From Tautonia plasticadhaerens (GTDB lineage: Bacteria; Planctomycetota; Planctomycetia; Isosphaerales; Isosphaeraceae): 64,000 bases of DNA. Positions 7,749 through 16,959 of the stretch are shown here, in pieces. Where the stretch lies: NCBI RefSeq assembly GCF_007752535.1, contig NZ_CP036426.1, forward strand, positions 5,208,001-5,272,000. The letters run 5' to 3'. A program made the position numbers and the translations under genes. A model generated the notes under the pieces. That model searched no databases and was not told where the DNA came from. It saw only the letters and a list, made by a program, of their open reading frames with translations. How positions within the stretch are numbered: the stretch's first letter is position 1; the number at the start of each line of letters is the position of its first letter.

Positions 7749-8825
7749 TCAGCGTGGGGCGGGCGACGCCGCGGCCCCGGCCGCATGAACGTCCGCAGCG
7801 GACGTGCCACGCCCCATCTGCCCGTCGGCCAGCTCGGCGCACACCCGGGCGACGATCTCGAACGACCGCAGCCGCGCCGCGTGGTCGAAGATCTGGCCCG
7901 TGAGCATCAGCTCGTCGGCCTTCGTGGCCTCGACGATCACACCCAGGCTGCGGCGGATCGAATCCGGCGAGCCGACGACGGAGATCCGGGTCATCCGCTC
8001 GACCTGCATCCGCTCCGCCGGGGTCCACAGGCCGTCCATGGACTCGACCGGCGGCTGGAGCAGCCCGCGTCGACCCCGGACCAGCCCGACGAACGCCTGC
8101 TGGAGCGAGGTGAAGAGGCGGGCCCCCTCCGCGTCGGTCTCGGCCGCGAACGCGTTGACCCCGATCATCACCCGGGGCTCGGCCAGCGACTCCGAGGGGC
8201 GGAAGTTGTCCCGATAGAGCGACAGGGCCTGGAGCAGATAGTCGGGCGCGAAGTGCGAGGCGAAGGCGAACGGCAGGCCCAGCTCGGCGGCCAGCCGCGC
8301 CCCGAAGTCGCTCGACCCCAGGATCCAGATCGGCACGTCCAGCCCCTCGCCCGGGATCGCCCGGACCGCCTGCCCCGGGGCCGCCGGCCGGAAATACGAC
8401 CGCAGTTCCGCCACGTCGCGGGGGAAGTCACCTTCAGTGCTCTCGAGGCTGCGGCGGAGTGCGTAGGTGGTCTGCCGGTCGCCTCCCGGGGCGCGGCCCA
8501 GGCCCAAGTCGATCCGCCCGGGGTAGAGCGAGGCGAGGGTGCCGAATTGCTCGGCGATCACCAGCGGCGCGTGATTCGGCAGCATGACGCCGCCGGCCCC
8601 GACGCGGATGCGCGAGGTCCCCCCGGCGACGTGGCCGATGACGACGGCCGTCGCGGCGCTGGCGATGCCCGGGATGTTGTGGTGCTCGGCCAGCCAGAAC
8701 CGCTTGTAGCCCCAGCGCTCCGCTTGGCGCGCCAGGTCGAGCGAATTGCGGAGGGCGTCTGCGGGCGTGTCCCCCTCGCGGATCGGGGCGAGGTCGAGCA
8801 CGGAATATTCGGGGGGTCGCGTCAC
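7749..8825 (-). CDS. LLM-class flavin-dependent monooxygenase (luciferase-like, MsnO8 type)
   Basis: A 358-residue TIM-barrel oxidoreductase of the bacterial luciferase superfamily. Recognisable segments are [19 protein letters not shown], the [16 protein letters not shown] strand-loop, [34 protein letters not shown] and [20 protein letters not shown]. These are typical of the LLM family that uses FMNH2 and oxygen. The substrate cannot be predicted. The gene is complete and convergent with the SRAP-like gene, with 6 bases between them. Confidence 0.9.
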   Translation of the reverse strand: MTRPPEYSVLDLAPIREGDTPADALRNSLDLARQAERWGYKRFWLAEHHNIPGIASAATAVVIGHVAGGTSRIRVGAGGVMLPNHAPLVIAEQFGTLASLYPGRIDLGLGRAPGGDRQTTYALRRSLESTEGDFPRDVAELRSYFRPAAPGQAVRAIPGEGLDVPIWILGSSDFGARLAAELGLPFAFASHFAPDYLLQALSLYRDNFRPSESLAEPRVMIGVNAFAAETDAEGARLFTSLQQAFVGLVRGRRGLLQPPVESMDGLWTPAERMQVERMTRISVVGSPDSIRRSLGVIVEATKADELMLTGQIFDHAARLRSFEIVARVCAELADGQMGRGTSAADVHAAGAAASPAPR

Positions 8826-8888
8826 GGGACCGGGGCCTCCTGGGGGCGGAGGTCACCCGCCCGCGCATTCTACGAGCGTAAGGTAGGT

Positions 8889-8963
8889 TAGTGAAGTCCT
8901 GACAAAACCTCTGGCGAAGCTGGGTAAGCTGCGAGGCCATCCAGGTTTTGTCAGGGCTTCTTA
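8889..8963. repeat. Short TA-flanked inverted-repeat element (MITE-like)
   Basis: About 75 bp. The left arm GAAGTCCTGACAAAACCT begins at 8893, and the right arm reads AGGTTTTGTCAGGGCTTC, ending at 8960. That is 17 of 18 complementary bases with a 30-base spacer. TA lies outside each arm, the pattern of Tc1/IS630-type insertions. It has no coding capacity. It could also be a transcription hairpin, but no gene reads into it. It abuts a degenerate small gene. Confidence 0.55.
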
Positions 8964-8964
8964 T

Positions 8965-9261
8965 CGCCGCTCCCCCCTCGATCCGCCTCGCGTCCCCCCT
9001 GACCCCCCGACCCCGTCGACGCATCGCCCGGCCGAGCTCGACCCCGCCGCGGGGATCGACCCGATCGAGCTGGCCGTCGGCTCCATGCGGCGCGAGGCCG
9101 AGCTCACCGGCCTGCTGCTGCGTGCCTAGCGGCTTCTCGCCGACCAGGCCGAGCTGATCCGTCGCCTCGCCCCCGGGGGCGACCTCCACCCCGCCGCCCG
9201 GCCTCCGTCCCCGCACTCGCCTCGGTCGGACGGCTCGCGGCTCGACGAGGACGATCGGTAG
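8965..9261 (+). pseudogene. Remnant of a small hypothetical gene with an internal TAG
   Basis: One frame reads AELDPAAGIDPIELAVGSMRREAELTGLLL... then a stop at 9127-9129, and resumes RLLADQAELIRRLAPGGDL to a second stop at 9259-9261. The amphipathic helical character is continuous across the stop, so this looks like a single small protein interrupted by a nonsense mutation. Its 5' end runs without a start codon into the short inverted-repeat element. The remaining bases to 9383 show nothing else. Function unknown. Confidence 0.4.
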
Positions 9262-9383
9262 CCCCGCAGCCCCCCCGTCCCGAGAAGCCCGGGGCCCGGC
9301 CGGACCATCTCGGCCGGGCCCGTCTCTTCCCGGCAACCGCGAACACGACGCCCCGACCCCGTCGCCATGCCGATCAGGAATCG

Positions 9384-9848
9384 CTACGGAGAGGGCCATC
9401 CTGTTCCCAGTGGACGTTCGCCCACGTCTTCCCGCCCGTCCCGCTCGAGGCCATCGCCTCGGGCCGACCGGTTTGCCCTGAGGGCGCCGCGGCGGGCCCG
9501 CGCGGCCTGACGGGCGCTGCGGGAGATCAGCTTGAGGACCAGCGCCTCGGACCGGAACCGGGCGAGGAGCTCCCGTGCGCGGCGCAGCATCTCCCTGTCC
9601 TCCTCCCGGCCGATGAAGAGCATGCCCTGACGCCGCCGCCCCTCGTGATCGAACCGGAACCGGACGACCCAGTAGCGCCGGCCCTCGAAGGGCTTGAGGA
9701 CGATGGACCCTTGCCTCCCGAGCCAGAATTCCGCCCGCTCCATCTCCGCCCTGACCCGATCCCAGCGTTCCTCCAGACCGGGCTGCGTCGGCCGGCCCCC
9801 ATCGCCGGGTCCCGACGGCCGATCATGCCTCCTGGGGTCATCACTCAT
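9384..9848 (-). CDS. Hypothetical protein of a two-gene unit
   Basis: A 154-residue basic protein. The ATG at 9848 overlaps the stop of the upstream gene in an ATGA arrangement, so the pair is likely translationally coupled. The central part (GSIVLKPFEGRRYWVVRFRF ... LFIGREEDREMLRRARELL) has a beta-rich then helical pattern reminiscent of Arm or AP2-like DNA-binding modules that recognise repeats, but no family can be assigned. The tail is Arg-rich. It may belong to the integrative element. This is inferred from position only. Confidence 0.5.
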   Translation of the reverse strand: MSDDPRRHDRPSGPGDGGRPTQPGLEERWDRVRAEMERAEFWLGRQGSIVLKPFEGRRYWVVRFRFDHEGRRRQGMLFIGREEDREMLRRARELLARFRSEALVLKLISRSARQAARARRGALRANRSARGDGLERDGREDVGERPLGTGWPSP

Positions 9849-10324
9849 CGTTCGTCCCTCCCTCCGACGATGCCCCGGCCACGATGGGTCTCGTCGCCGT
9901 CGCGGACCCGACCCTGTCCGGGGGTGCCGTGCCGGGCGGCCAGCCCCCACTTCCGCGCCGCGGCGGCCCGGGCGTCGACCAGCCCGGCGAGGTGGCGCTG
10001 CAGCTCGAGCAGGCGAGTCAAATCGCGGTCGTCAAGCACCGGCTCGGGGCCGTTGGCGCCGCGGTCGCGTCGGGCGCGGTCCCAGGCCTTCAACCTGGTC
10101 GCCGTCGCGTATCGGGCACGCAGCTCGAGCAGCCCGGCGAAGGCGAGCGCCTCGTCCAGTAGTCGGAGGCCTGAGCCGGCCGGGTCGTCGCGACTGCGGG
10201 CGCGGAGGATGCGATGGATGCCCGACCAGACCTTCTCGAAGTCGGGCGGCATGACGCCGTAACGCTCGAGCGACGCGAGCAGCGCGTCGATCTCGCCGTC
10301 GACCGGATCGGGCTCGTGGGCCAT
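9845..10324 (-). CDS. Hypothetical helical protein of a two-gene unit
   Basis: A 159-residue protein beginning MAHEPDPVDGEIDALLASLE. The start at 10324 was preferred because the 30 upstream in-frame residues are Pro/Arg-rich and not protein-like. It is mostly helical (FEKVWSGIHRILRARSRDD, LLELRARYATATRLKAWDR, LTRLLELQRHLAGLVDAR). No domain is recognised. It overlaps the next gene by four bases. Confidence 0.5.
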   Translation of the reverse strand: MAHEPDPVDGEIDALLASLERYGVMPPDFEKVWSGIHRILRARSRDDPAGSGLRLLDEALAFAGLLELRARYATATRLKAWDRARRDRGANGPEPVLDDRDLTRLLELQRHLAGLVDARAAAARKWGLAARHGTPGQGRVRDGDETHRGRGIVGGRDER

Positions 10325-11029
10325 GGTGCCGGGCCGGGGGGCCGGCACGACGCCGGGCGGCCGGGTGTCGATGTCTTTCAAGCGGAGACTCCGGGGACTG
10401 GAGACGGGGCACATATTGCCTTTTTCTTGCCGGTGCGATCATCGCCCGTGACCCCGAGGCAGCGTGGCAGAGCCCGGGCGAGGGACCCTATGGGCCGGAA
10501 GGGACGCCTCCGGGTCAGACGAGGCCCCGGCCGGGAATCGGCCTCGACGCCAGCGATTGGCTGCCCGGAGGACTGGAGCCCGGTCTGCCAACCCGAGCAT
10601 TCCCTTGTCTATTCGACCACGGTCAGCAGTACCGGGCCCGATGCCGGGGCCGCCCGGCGCGGCGGGCCGGTCTTCTGAAGCCCCGGGGGGATTGCCGGTC
10701 CGCGCCGCGCGGCCGGCCCTGGGTCGGCTGCGGACCGACCGGCGAGCCGAGGTGCCGCAAGTCTCGGGACGGCCGGCTGATCATCACCATGACGTAACGC
10801 CTGACAACGACTCGAGGATCGATGCGTCAGGTCGACCAAGAGCGGCGGCTGCCCACTCAGGACCCCCTGGGATCGGGGTGGCCGGTCGCGCATGAGCGAC
10901 CCGCCAGACGGGGGCGGGATCGATGCTCGTCTCGGCGGCCGAGGTGGTCGCCGCCTCCGGCACCCGTCGATGCGGGGAACGCCGGGATGGCAACGGGAGG
11001 ATCGTCCCCCTCGAACAAGGGCCGTCTCG
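10325..11029. other. Intergenic region without a supported gene
   Basis: About 700 bases between divergent units. Reading frames here are Arg/Pro/Gly-rich and resemble no protein. A short AT-rich stretch near 10407-10430 (CACATATTGCC then a T-run) may hold the promoter of the leftward two-gene unit. Nothing else is recognised. Confidence 0.4.
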
Positions 11030-11806
11030 ATGCCCAACCGACCGACCGAGGCCCCTCCGCTCCCCGCAGTTGCCTTCGTCTACCAGGGCGTCCGCGTCTC
11101 GATCGACGAGAATCGGCTCATCAACCTCACCGAGATGTGGGAGGCCGCCGGCCGGCCGCCCAATCGCGACCCGAGCCAATGGCGACGCAAGGAGGGGGCC
11201 CGATTCGTCCACGATCTGGCCTCCTCGCTAAATATGCCCGTGGGGCATATTTTCTCGACCCGGCGCGGCCGGGGCGGCGCGACCTGGGGGCACTGGCAGG
11301 TCTCGCTGGCCTACGCGGCGTACCTCTCGCCGGCTTTCCACCGCTTCGTCAACGAGGCGTTCCGGGAGTGGGCCGAGGAGGTGTCCGACCCGGGGCTGAA
11401 GGTCGCCAGGGCCGTCGAGGCCTATCGGCGACGGGGACGCGACGATGGCTGGATCGCCGACCGCATCGAGGGCATCGGCCAGCGCAAGGCCCTCGTCGCC
11501 GCGATGGCCGACCACAACTGCCGCAAGGTCGACGCGGTGAACCCGTTCGCCGAGGCGACCCGGGCGATCTCCCTGCTCGTGCTCGGCGCCACGCCGTCCG
11601 AGTTGAGGGAGTCCCGGGGCCTCCCCCGGTCCGCCCGTACGAGGGACCACCTCGACCGCCACGAGCTGGCCAGGCTCCGATTCGCCGAGAGCGAGGCCGA
11701 GCGATTGATCAAACTGACTCGGGCGATCGGCAACGACGAATGCGTCGCCTGCTGCCGGCGCGCGGGCACGGCGGTCAGGCAGGCGATCGACTCGCTGGAT
11801 CCCTGA
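11030..11806 (+). CDS. KilA-N domain protein (phage antirepressor type)
   Basis: A 258-residue protein starting MPNRPTEAPPLPAVAF. The first 125 residues form a KilA-N domain: VRVSIDENRLINLTEMWEAA, then SQWRRKEGARFVHDLASSL, WGHWQVSLAYAAYLSP and FHRFVNEAFREWAEE. KilA-N domains occur in phage regulators and in proteins of prophages and defence elements, and bind DNA. The C-terminal half is helical and unassigned. The coding sequence contains a perfect 23 bp palindrome at 11230-11252. The gene lies next to the primase-bearing element and probably belongs to phage-derived DNA. Confidence 0.85.
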   Translation: MPNRPTEAPPLPAVAFVYQGVRVSIDENRLINLTEMWEAAGRPPNRDPSQWRRKEGARFVHDLASSLNMPVGHIFSTRRGRGGATWGHWQVSLAYAAYLSPAFHRFVNEAFREWAEEVSDPGLKVARAVEAYRRRGRDDGWIADRIEGIGQRKALVAAMADHNCRKVDAVNPFAEATRAISLLVLGATPSELRESRGLPRSARTRDHLDRHELARLRFAESEAERLIKLTRAIGNDECVACCRRAGTAVRQAIDSLDP

Positions 11807-11914
11807 TCTCCCCATGCTTCGGAGAGGGAGGCGAGAGAGGGTCCACCTCGCCTGCCCCTACCTCGCCCCCGCCCCTCGTTCGCTCAAGATCCCCCTGATG
11901 TTGGAGGCCTGTTT

Positions 11915-12091
11915 ATGTCCAGCTCGAGCAGACCCCGCCACCGATCACGGGCACGACGTGCCCTTGCGCGGTTGGTGAACGACCCCGACGAACGCCCCTG
12001 GTTCCTCCTCAACACCGGCCTCCTCATGGTCGGCCTGATCGGCCTGATCGCCGAAATCCTCTTATGGCAAGTCGCGATCCGTCTCCAGTAG
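11915..12091 (+). CDS. 58-residue single-pass membrane protein
   Basis: A small gene with GGAGG eight bases before the ATG. The N-terminus is basic (MSSSSRPRHRSRARRALARL). One hydrophobic helix follows (WFLLNTGLLMVGLIGLIAEI), then LLWQVAIRLQ to the stop. The positive-inside topology and good ribosome-binding site support it. The function is unknown. Confidence 0.55.
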   Translation: MSSSSRPRHRSRARRALARLVNDPDERPWFLLNTGLLMVGLIGLIAEILLWQVAIRLQ

Positions 12092-12246
12092 CGCCCTGCC
12101 CCCGACTCTCTATGCCCGGGAGAGTGCGTCCTGCCGGATCGGGCAACCTCCGGCAGACTGACGACCGGGACGAGGCCGTCGATGAACCCGGTCGAGCCAG
12201 GTCGCCGGCGGTATTGCAAGCTCCCCGGAGCCTCGTACGTCGCGAC

Positions 12247-12704
12247 TTACGGTTGCTTCCGGAGGTGCACGGTGCCCCTGGCGGGGGCACAGGTGGTCGA
12301 GATGCCGGAGACGGTCAGTAGCATCTTGCCGTTGACGATGTAGCCGCCGAAGCGGAGCGAGCGGGCCCGGCCGCGGATGATCTCCGTCGTCTCGAAGTCA
12401 ATCCGCCAGCCGTCCAGCACGCCGGTGACCTTCATGCGGGCGTCGCCCTCGTCGAACCGGATCGTGCCGCGGAAGGTGTCGCCGTCGCATGGGGCGAGCC
12501 TGAGGTCGAAGTCAATGCTGCTGGCGGCCCCGTGCCGGGCGCCTTTCCAGGGCGTCTTCGGGTCGAAGGTGGCCCCCCGCCAGCGACCCAGGCGTCGATC
12601 GCCTTCAGTTCGGCGGCAATCAGGCGGACCCGCTCGTCCTCGCTCCGCTCGACGAGGGGGTCCATCGCTGGAAATGATCGCGTAAGAGACTTCTGGACGG
12701 TCAT
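12247..12704 (-). pseudogene. Hypothetical gene with a one-base deletion
   Basis: The 5' frame encodes MDPLVERSEDERVRLIAAEL KAIDAWVAGG (start at 12704 or 12665), and then coding potential passes to the next frame: ATFDPKTPWKGARH ... DGDTFRGTIRFDEGDARMKV, GWRIDFETTEII, SGISTTCAPARGTV. The switch falls near 12570-12585 and corresponds to one missing base (458 bases in total, two more than a multiple of three). The C-terminal part looks like a small beta-sandwich of the kind attached to planctomycete TIGR03067-like proteins. That resemblance is tentative. Confidence 0.55.
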
Positions 12705-12732
12705 TTCCAGCAGTTGATCCGCTCGATATCAC

Positions 12733-13227
12733 CGACGCCGGGCCGACGACGCGCGTCTAGTCGTTCCGGGTATGCCGCCACGTAGTGGCCGGGATTCAGG
12801 GAACGCCGGGCGTGTCATCATCCGATTGGCTCTCGAACATCGGAGGGTCGACCAATACCCTGACCGAAGCAAGGCCGCGGAAGTCGAGTGCAGCGGCCAT
12901 CACCCAAACCGTTGTAAGGGTTAGGGATGTGGTCCTGTCTTTTGTCGTCATGGCCGCAGTGGCCGCAGTGTGACAGAAACCACTTCAAGCTCACCGCGCT
13001 CGTATCCTGCCGGCGTCGTCGGGCGCGGGGGGTGATTATCCTCTTTGGGAAGGATTCCCATGGTTGCCGAATCCCTGCGGCCACTGCGGCCATCCTCATC
13101 CCGACGACGCCGGAATGCCTGGGATGCAACGGGTTACGGCTGGCCGCAGTGGGGCTGATTCTCCGGCCACACTGCAGCCAGACCGCGGCCACGCGGAGCT
13201 CATTGGCGATCGTGCCAACACCAGGAA
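12733..13227. other. Non-coding region with GGCCGCAGT iteron-like repeats
   Basis: About 500 bases with no convincing protein. The 9-mer GGCCGCAGT occurs at 12952, 12961 and 13142 on the plus strand and inverted at 13083. A 17-base segment at 12952-12968 is exactly repeated in inverted form at 13075-13091. A slightly AT-rich stretch lies between. The position directly downstream of a primase-helicase gene makes a replication-origin role conceivable. Confidence 0.4.
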
Positions 13228-16191
13228 TCAGAGAGCCCTGCGAACATAGGACGCCTCTTCCAGGAACTGCCCTCTAGGGTGCTGGGCCAATCGGATGCCC
13301 TTGACCTGCCTGAGGCGTTTTTGGACAACCGGGTCCAGGACCTTCTCCCGGTCGCCACACCCCACGATCGTCGGGCAGATCGAGCCAAGTTGCCGGACGA
13401 GGTTGTTGATCGTCAGCCGCGTCGAGATCCCCGACTCGTCACGCCACTGAAGGTAGGCGGCATAGAGCAGGGGTGTAGGAACCTTGTGCTCCGGGGCCGA
13501 GCGATCGAGCCAGTCGTCGACGAACGACCGCAGTGGGACGCTCGCCTCGAGGAGCGAATCGAGCAGCGGCCGGGCGGTCTCGGGCACCTGGAAACGCCCA
13601 TCGGCCCGGAGCAGGCCGATCCCGCCGAGGGCCCAGTTGGCGATGCCGGCCAGCGCCCGGGGATTGTCGAGCTGACCGACATTCTTCCCCTCGCCGGTGA
13701 GGGTCCGATCCTCCCGCCCCGCAAAGGTGACGCCGAACTTCAAGGGCCGGGCCCGGTTGACGAAGGCCTGGGAATTGTCCCGGAAACTGGGCACCTCGTT
13801 GGAGAGGATGATGATCCGACCCGGCAGCGTGGTCGTGTAGGGGATCCCGAATTTGGGGTTGATCCGGACGGGATCCTCGCCGCTGATCTTCAGCAGCCTT
13901 TCCTGGGCAAGTGCGAGCTTCGCACCATCGCCGGCCAGCCGGGCGTCGGAAAAGAGGATTATGCTCTTGCCGATCAGGTCTTGCAACCCATGGTCGCCGG
14001 CCAGCTCGGACATCGCCGGGGAGGCGACGTTCTGCTCGCCGATCAGTTTCCTGAGCACGCGGGCGATGGTGCCCTTGCCCGACCGGCTGGCGCCGACGAG
14101 CATCAGGATCGCCTGCCGGCTCGTGTCGGGGAGCATCAAGTAGCCGAACCACTTCCTCAGCTCGCGCAGGGACTGCTCGTCCCCGGGGAAGATCTCGTCC
14201 AGGAACGAGAACCAGCGGCCCGGCGGCATGGCCTCCGGATCGTAGTCGTAGGGCACGTTGTAGAGACTGAAGAAGTCGGACGTCGGGGCCATCGTACGGA
14301 TGGATGCGTGGTCAACCGTCCCGTCGTCGTCGACCCTCAACCCGGAGAGATCCAGCAACGTTCCTCGCATCGGCAGGACCAGGTGGGGATCCGACCTCAA
14401 CTGGCAGTCACCGATCCAGGTCGGCGGGTCCCGATCTCCCGGCAGCAGGACCTCACTCCGAATTGCGTCGAGCGCCGAGTTCAGCAGTTGCGGGGTCACC
14501 TTGCGGACCATCGGCGGCGACAGACCCCTCCGGCGAGACTTCCGGATCGCGTCCCGTTGCAGGCGATCGAAATCGTTGAGGATCGACTTGCGAACCGTCG
14601 CGCGGATCTCTTCCTCGGGCCGCAGGACATAGGCCGGCCTGTCGGGGTGCCAGGTGTAGAACTGCTGGTTCCATCGCACCAATCCCATCTCAGCGGCGCG
14701 AATCGCGACGAGGGAGATCCGGGCCAGCCGGTCCGGGTCGTCGGGCGCCTCGTGCCGACGGCGGTGGCCAGCCAGGCCGTCCGAGGAGGTCCCGGCCAGC
14801 CCCTCCCCGTCGATGGGATCTGTGGCGGACCCACCCTCGTCATCAGCGATCGTTGCGCGGTCGTCATCTGCCAGGGACAGCGGCCGGTTCGCCCCGTCTC
14901 GTAGCCCTTCCTCGATCGTCCGCCGGGTCCGATCCGGCTCCTCGCGTGCCATGCCGTTCACCCGCGCTGCCGCCCAGAGCCGCCGGGAGGCCTGCTCGAA
15001 CGTCATCAGGTCACAGTGATGGATGTAGCCGCCGAACTCGAAGGCGACGCGGTTCAGAACCTGCCGACGCTCCCCATGGCCAGCCCTCGTGGAGGCTACC
15101 TCTCGAGCACTCCTTCGGAGCCTGTGCCTCAGCCGGGTTCGGTCCAGAGGGCCGACCGAGGTGTTCAAGGCGAGATCGGCGTCAACGGTCCTCGAGGGGC
15201 GTTCCTCTCCCGGCCGCGGTCTCGTCTCCGACTCCCGGTACCATTCCATCGCCGGGAGCGTCTCCAGTGCCCGCTCGATCGCATCAAGGGCGATCCCCGG
15301 GCGCTCGAGCCAGGAGATCATGCGGTCGATCGTCTCGACCCCGTCGGTGAACCGCCGGAGCTCGGGCGCCCAGATCCTGCTCCAGCACCCCCGCTCGGGA
15401 TGCCGTCCGGGCAGCCGCAGCGCCGTACCAAGCCAGTCGGATCGCGGCCGATTGGCCCGCCCCGGGAAGAGCTCGACGCCGTCGACCCGGTCCGACCGGA
15501 CGCCTCGGAGCAGCCGGAACGCTTGCCCCTGAGGAATCGGCTCCTGGAACCTGCTCCAGAGGTGGAAACCGCCTCCGGAGTACTCCAGCAACGCCTCGAT
15601 ACCCAGCTCGACCAACCGGCCCAGCAGGGTCGACGCCCGATCCCAGGCCATCCGCCAGGCCTCATCGTCGCCGGCGTGGGCGTCGATGTCCCAGCCGACC
15701 CAGCGACAGGTGCCGTCCTCGGCCACCGGGAACAACGCGATCGCGTTGAGACCGTTGATGTCCCCGAAGTGTCGCCGAAGCTCGAGCTGGCCGACAATGG
15801 GCTCGCTGCACCTCGACCTTCGCGTGATCTTCCCGATCGCAGAGGGCCTGGTCTGATCGGGCCGGTAACCGACAACGGCGTCCCGACGGGCGACCATCGT
15901 CCGGTCGACCAGCACGGCCAAGCGGCACGCCCCCTGCGTCCAGGCCTGCTCGTCGTGGGCATGTCCGGGCCCGGAGATCGACAGGGCCACCGGCGCCGTG
16001 CCGGGGTCGACTTCAAGTCCGGCGTTGGCGGGGCGGGGGATATTGCGCGTGCAAAGGCCATCGAGTACTCTGGTAGTGGTCGTCTCGACGAATCCCTCAT
16101 TCGCTGCGGTGTTCGTTGCGGTGGACACGATCGTCTCCTCTGCTTCGCTCTCTCGCTCCCGGGAGAGTTCCAGAGCCCGGTTGGGGGCCAT
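13228..16191 (-). CDS. Primase-helicase (AEP-type primase plus D5/P4-like helicase)
   Basis: A 987-residue replication protein. The N-terminal half holds an archaeo-eukaryotic-type primase core: WVGWDIDAHAGDDEAW gives the Asp-x-Asp metal pair, and LLEYSGGGFHLWSRF the conserved Gly-rich His motif. The C-terminal half is a superfamily 3-type helicase of D5/P4 phages, with Walker A VGASRSGKGTIARVL, a Walker B-like SIILFSDARL and RIIILSNEVPSF as sensor. A GTG at 16128 preceded by GAGGAG is a likely alternative start. Such enzymes drive autonomous replication of satellites, plasmids and integrative elements. It lies between an integrase and iteron-like repeats. Confidence 0.88.
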   Translation of the reverse strand: MAPNRALELSRERESEAEETIVSTATNTAANEGFVETTTTRVLDGLCTRNIPRPANAGLEVDPGTAPVALSISGPGHAHDEQAWTQGACRLAVLVDRTMVARRDAVVGYRPDQTRPSAIGKITRRSRCSEPIVGQLELRRHFGDINGLNAIALFPVAEDGTCRWVGWDIDAHAGDDEAWRMAWDRASTLLGRLVELGIEALLEYSGGGFHLWSRFQEPIPQGQAFRLLRGVRSDRVDGVELFPGRANRPRSDWLGTALRLPGRHPERGCWSRIWAPELRRFTDGVETIDRMISWLERPGIALDAIERALETLPAMEWYRESETRPRPGEERPSRTVDADLALNTSVGPLDRTRLRHRLRRSAREVASTRAGHGERRQVLNRVAFEFGGYIHHCDLMTFEQASRRLWAAARVNGMAREEPDRTRRTIEEGLRDGANRPLSLADDDRATIADDEGGSATDPIDGEGLAGTSSDGLAGHRRRHEAPDDPDRLARISLVAIRAAEMGLVRWNQQFYTWHPDRPAYVLRPEEEIRATVRKSILNDFDRLQRDAIRKSRRRGLSPPMVRKVTPQLLNSALDAIRSEVLLPGDRDPPTWIGDCQLRSDPHLVLPMRGTLLDLSGLRVDDDGTVDHASIRTMAPTSDFFSLYNVPYDYDPEAMPPGRWFSFLDEIFPGDEQSLRELRKWFGYLMLPDTSRQAILMLVGASRSGKGTIARVLRKLIGEQNVASPAMSELAGDHGLQDLIGKSIILFSDARLAGDGAKLALAQERLLKISGEDPVRINPKFGIPYTTTLPGRIIILSNEVPSFRDNSQAFVNRARPLKFGVTFAGREDRTLTGEGKNVGQLDNPRALAGIANWALGGIGLLRADGRFQVPETARPLLDSLLEASVPLRSFVDDWLDRSAPEHKVPTPLLYAAYLQWRDESGISTRLTINNLVRQLGSICPTIVGCGDREKVLDPVVQKRLRQVKGIRLAQHPRGQFLEEASYVRRAL

Positions 16192-16281
16192 CCAGCCGGG
16201 CTCTTCTCCTCGCCATGTGGCTGCTGCCCCGAAGGGAGCCCTGGCGGCGGGGGTTAGCCGCCAGGAGGGTAACGGGGTCGG

Positions 16282-16959
16282 TCAGACTTCCTTGCCCAGA
16301 TCAGGGAGCTGCCGGACACGCTCGACGTCCTCCGCATCAAGGGCCGCCTCCCTCGCACGCTCTCGTTCCTCCCTGGCCTCGGCGGCCTCGTAGAGCTGCT
16401 CCTCCGAGGCGTTGACCCGGCGCAACTCCCTCAGCCAGCGCGGGCACCGGGGGGGGTTAGGGGAGTACTCAAGGCTCTCGTTCTCACCGAACGGCTCCTT
16501 GTCCCGAATCCGCCCGGCGAGCAGGCGGGCCAGGTGGAGCGGGACACGCCTGACGACGACCTCGTCGGAGTGGACCTCGAACTGGTCCGGCTGGAACTGG
16601 TTTTCCAGGAGCCACTCCGTGCAGCGGACCATCGAATCCTGGACAAGGTGCTCTCTCGACGGGGTCATGTCGAGGGTCACCGTCACCTCGGCCCCCCGAC
16701 GCCGGACCTCGATGCAAGGCCTGGCTCGGCTGACGCACCAGGATCGATACGCCGCGCAGAGACCGGCGTGGAACGGGTCCTCGCGGTCAATCATGAGGTA
16801 TCCCCGATCCGAGGCCTTCTCGAGTTCTGCCATCTCTGACTCGGGAAAACCGATGATCTCTGGATGCCCCGGCTGGGCGTAGAAATCGCAGGGCCTGTCA
16901 GGTCTGGTCGTGGGGATGGGGGAGATTGTCGAGTGCCGGTTCATCTGTCTGGTCTCCAT
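16282..16959 (-). CDS. Hypothetical protein of the integrative element
   Basis: The start at 16959 (METRQMNRHS) was chosen because the 48 upstream codons are Pro/Ser-rich. The 225-residue product has a mixed alpha/beta core (GHPEIIGFPESEMAELE, VTVTLDMTPSREHLVQDSMV, VVVRRVPLHLARLLAGRI) and a C-terminal Glu/Arg-rich coiled coil. No family is recognised. It lies upstream of the primase-helicase on the same strand with about 90 bases between, so the two may be co-transcribed. Confidence 0.5.
   Translation of the reverse strand: METRQMNRHSTISPIPTTRPDRPCDFYAQPGHPEIIGFPESEMAELEKASDRGYLMIDREDPFHAGLCAAYRSWCVSRARPCIEVRRRGAEVTVTLDMTPSREHLVQDSMVRCTEWLLENQFQPDQFEVHSDEVVVRRVPLHLARLLAGRIRDKEPFGENESLEYSPNPPRCPRWLRELRRVNASEEQLYEAAEAREERERAREAALDAEDVERVRQLPDLGKEV

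Noticed and set aside
8889-8963. Rho-independent terminator
   Set aside because: The 30-base spacer, lack of a U-run and absence of a gene reading in argue for an element and not for a terminator.
11827-11842. Possible second attachment copy of the tRNA-Pro 3' end (GGCGAGAG similarity)
   Set aside because: Only eight bases match the tRNA end, which is expected by chance in this GC-rich DNA.
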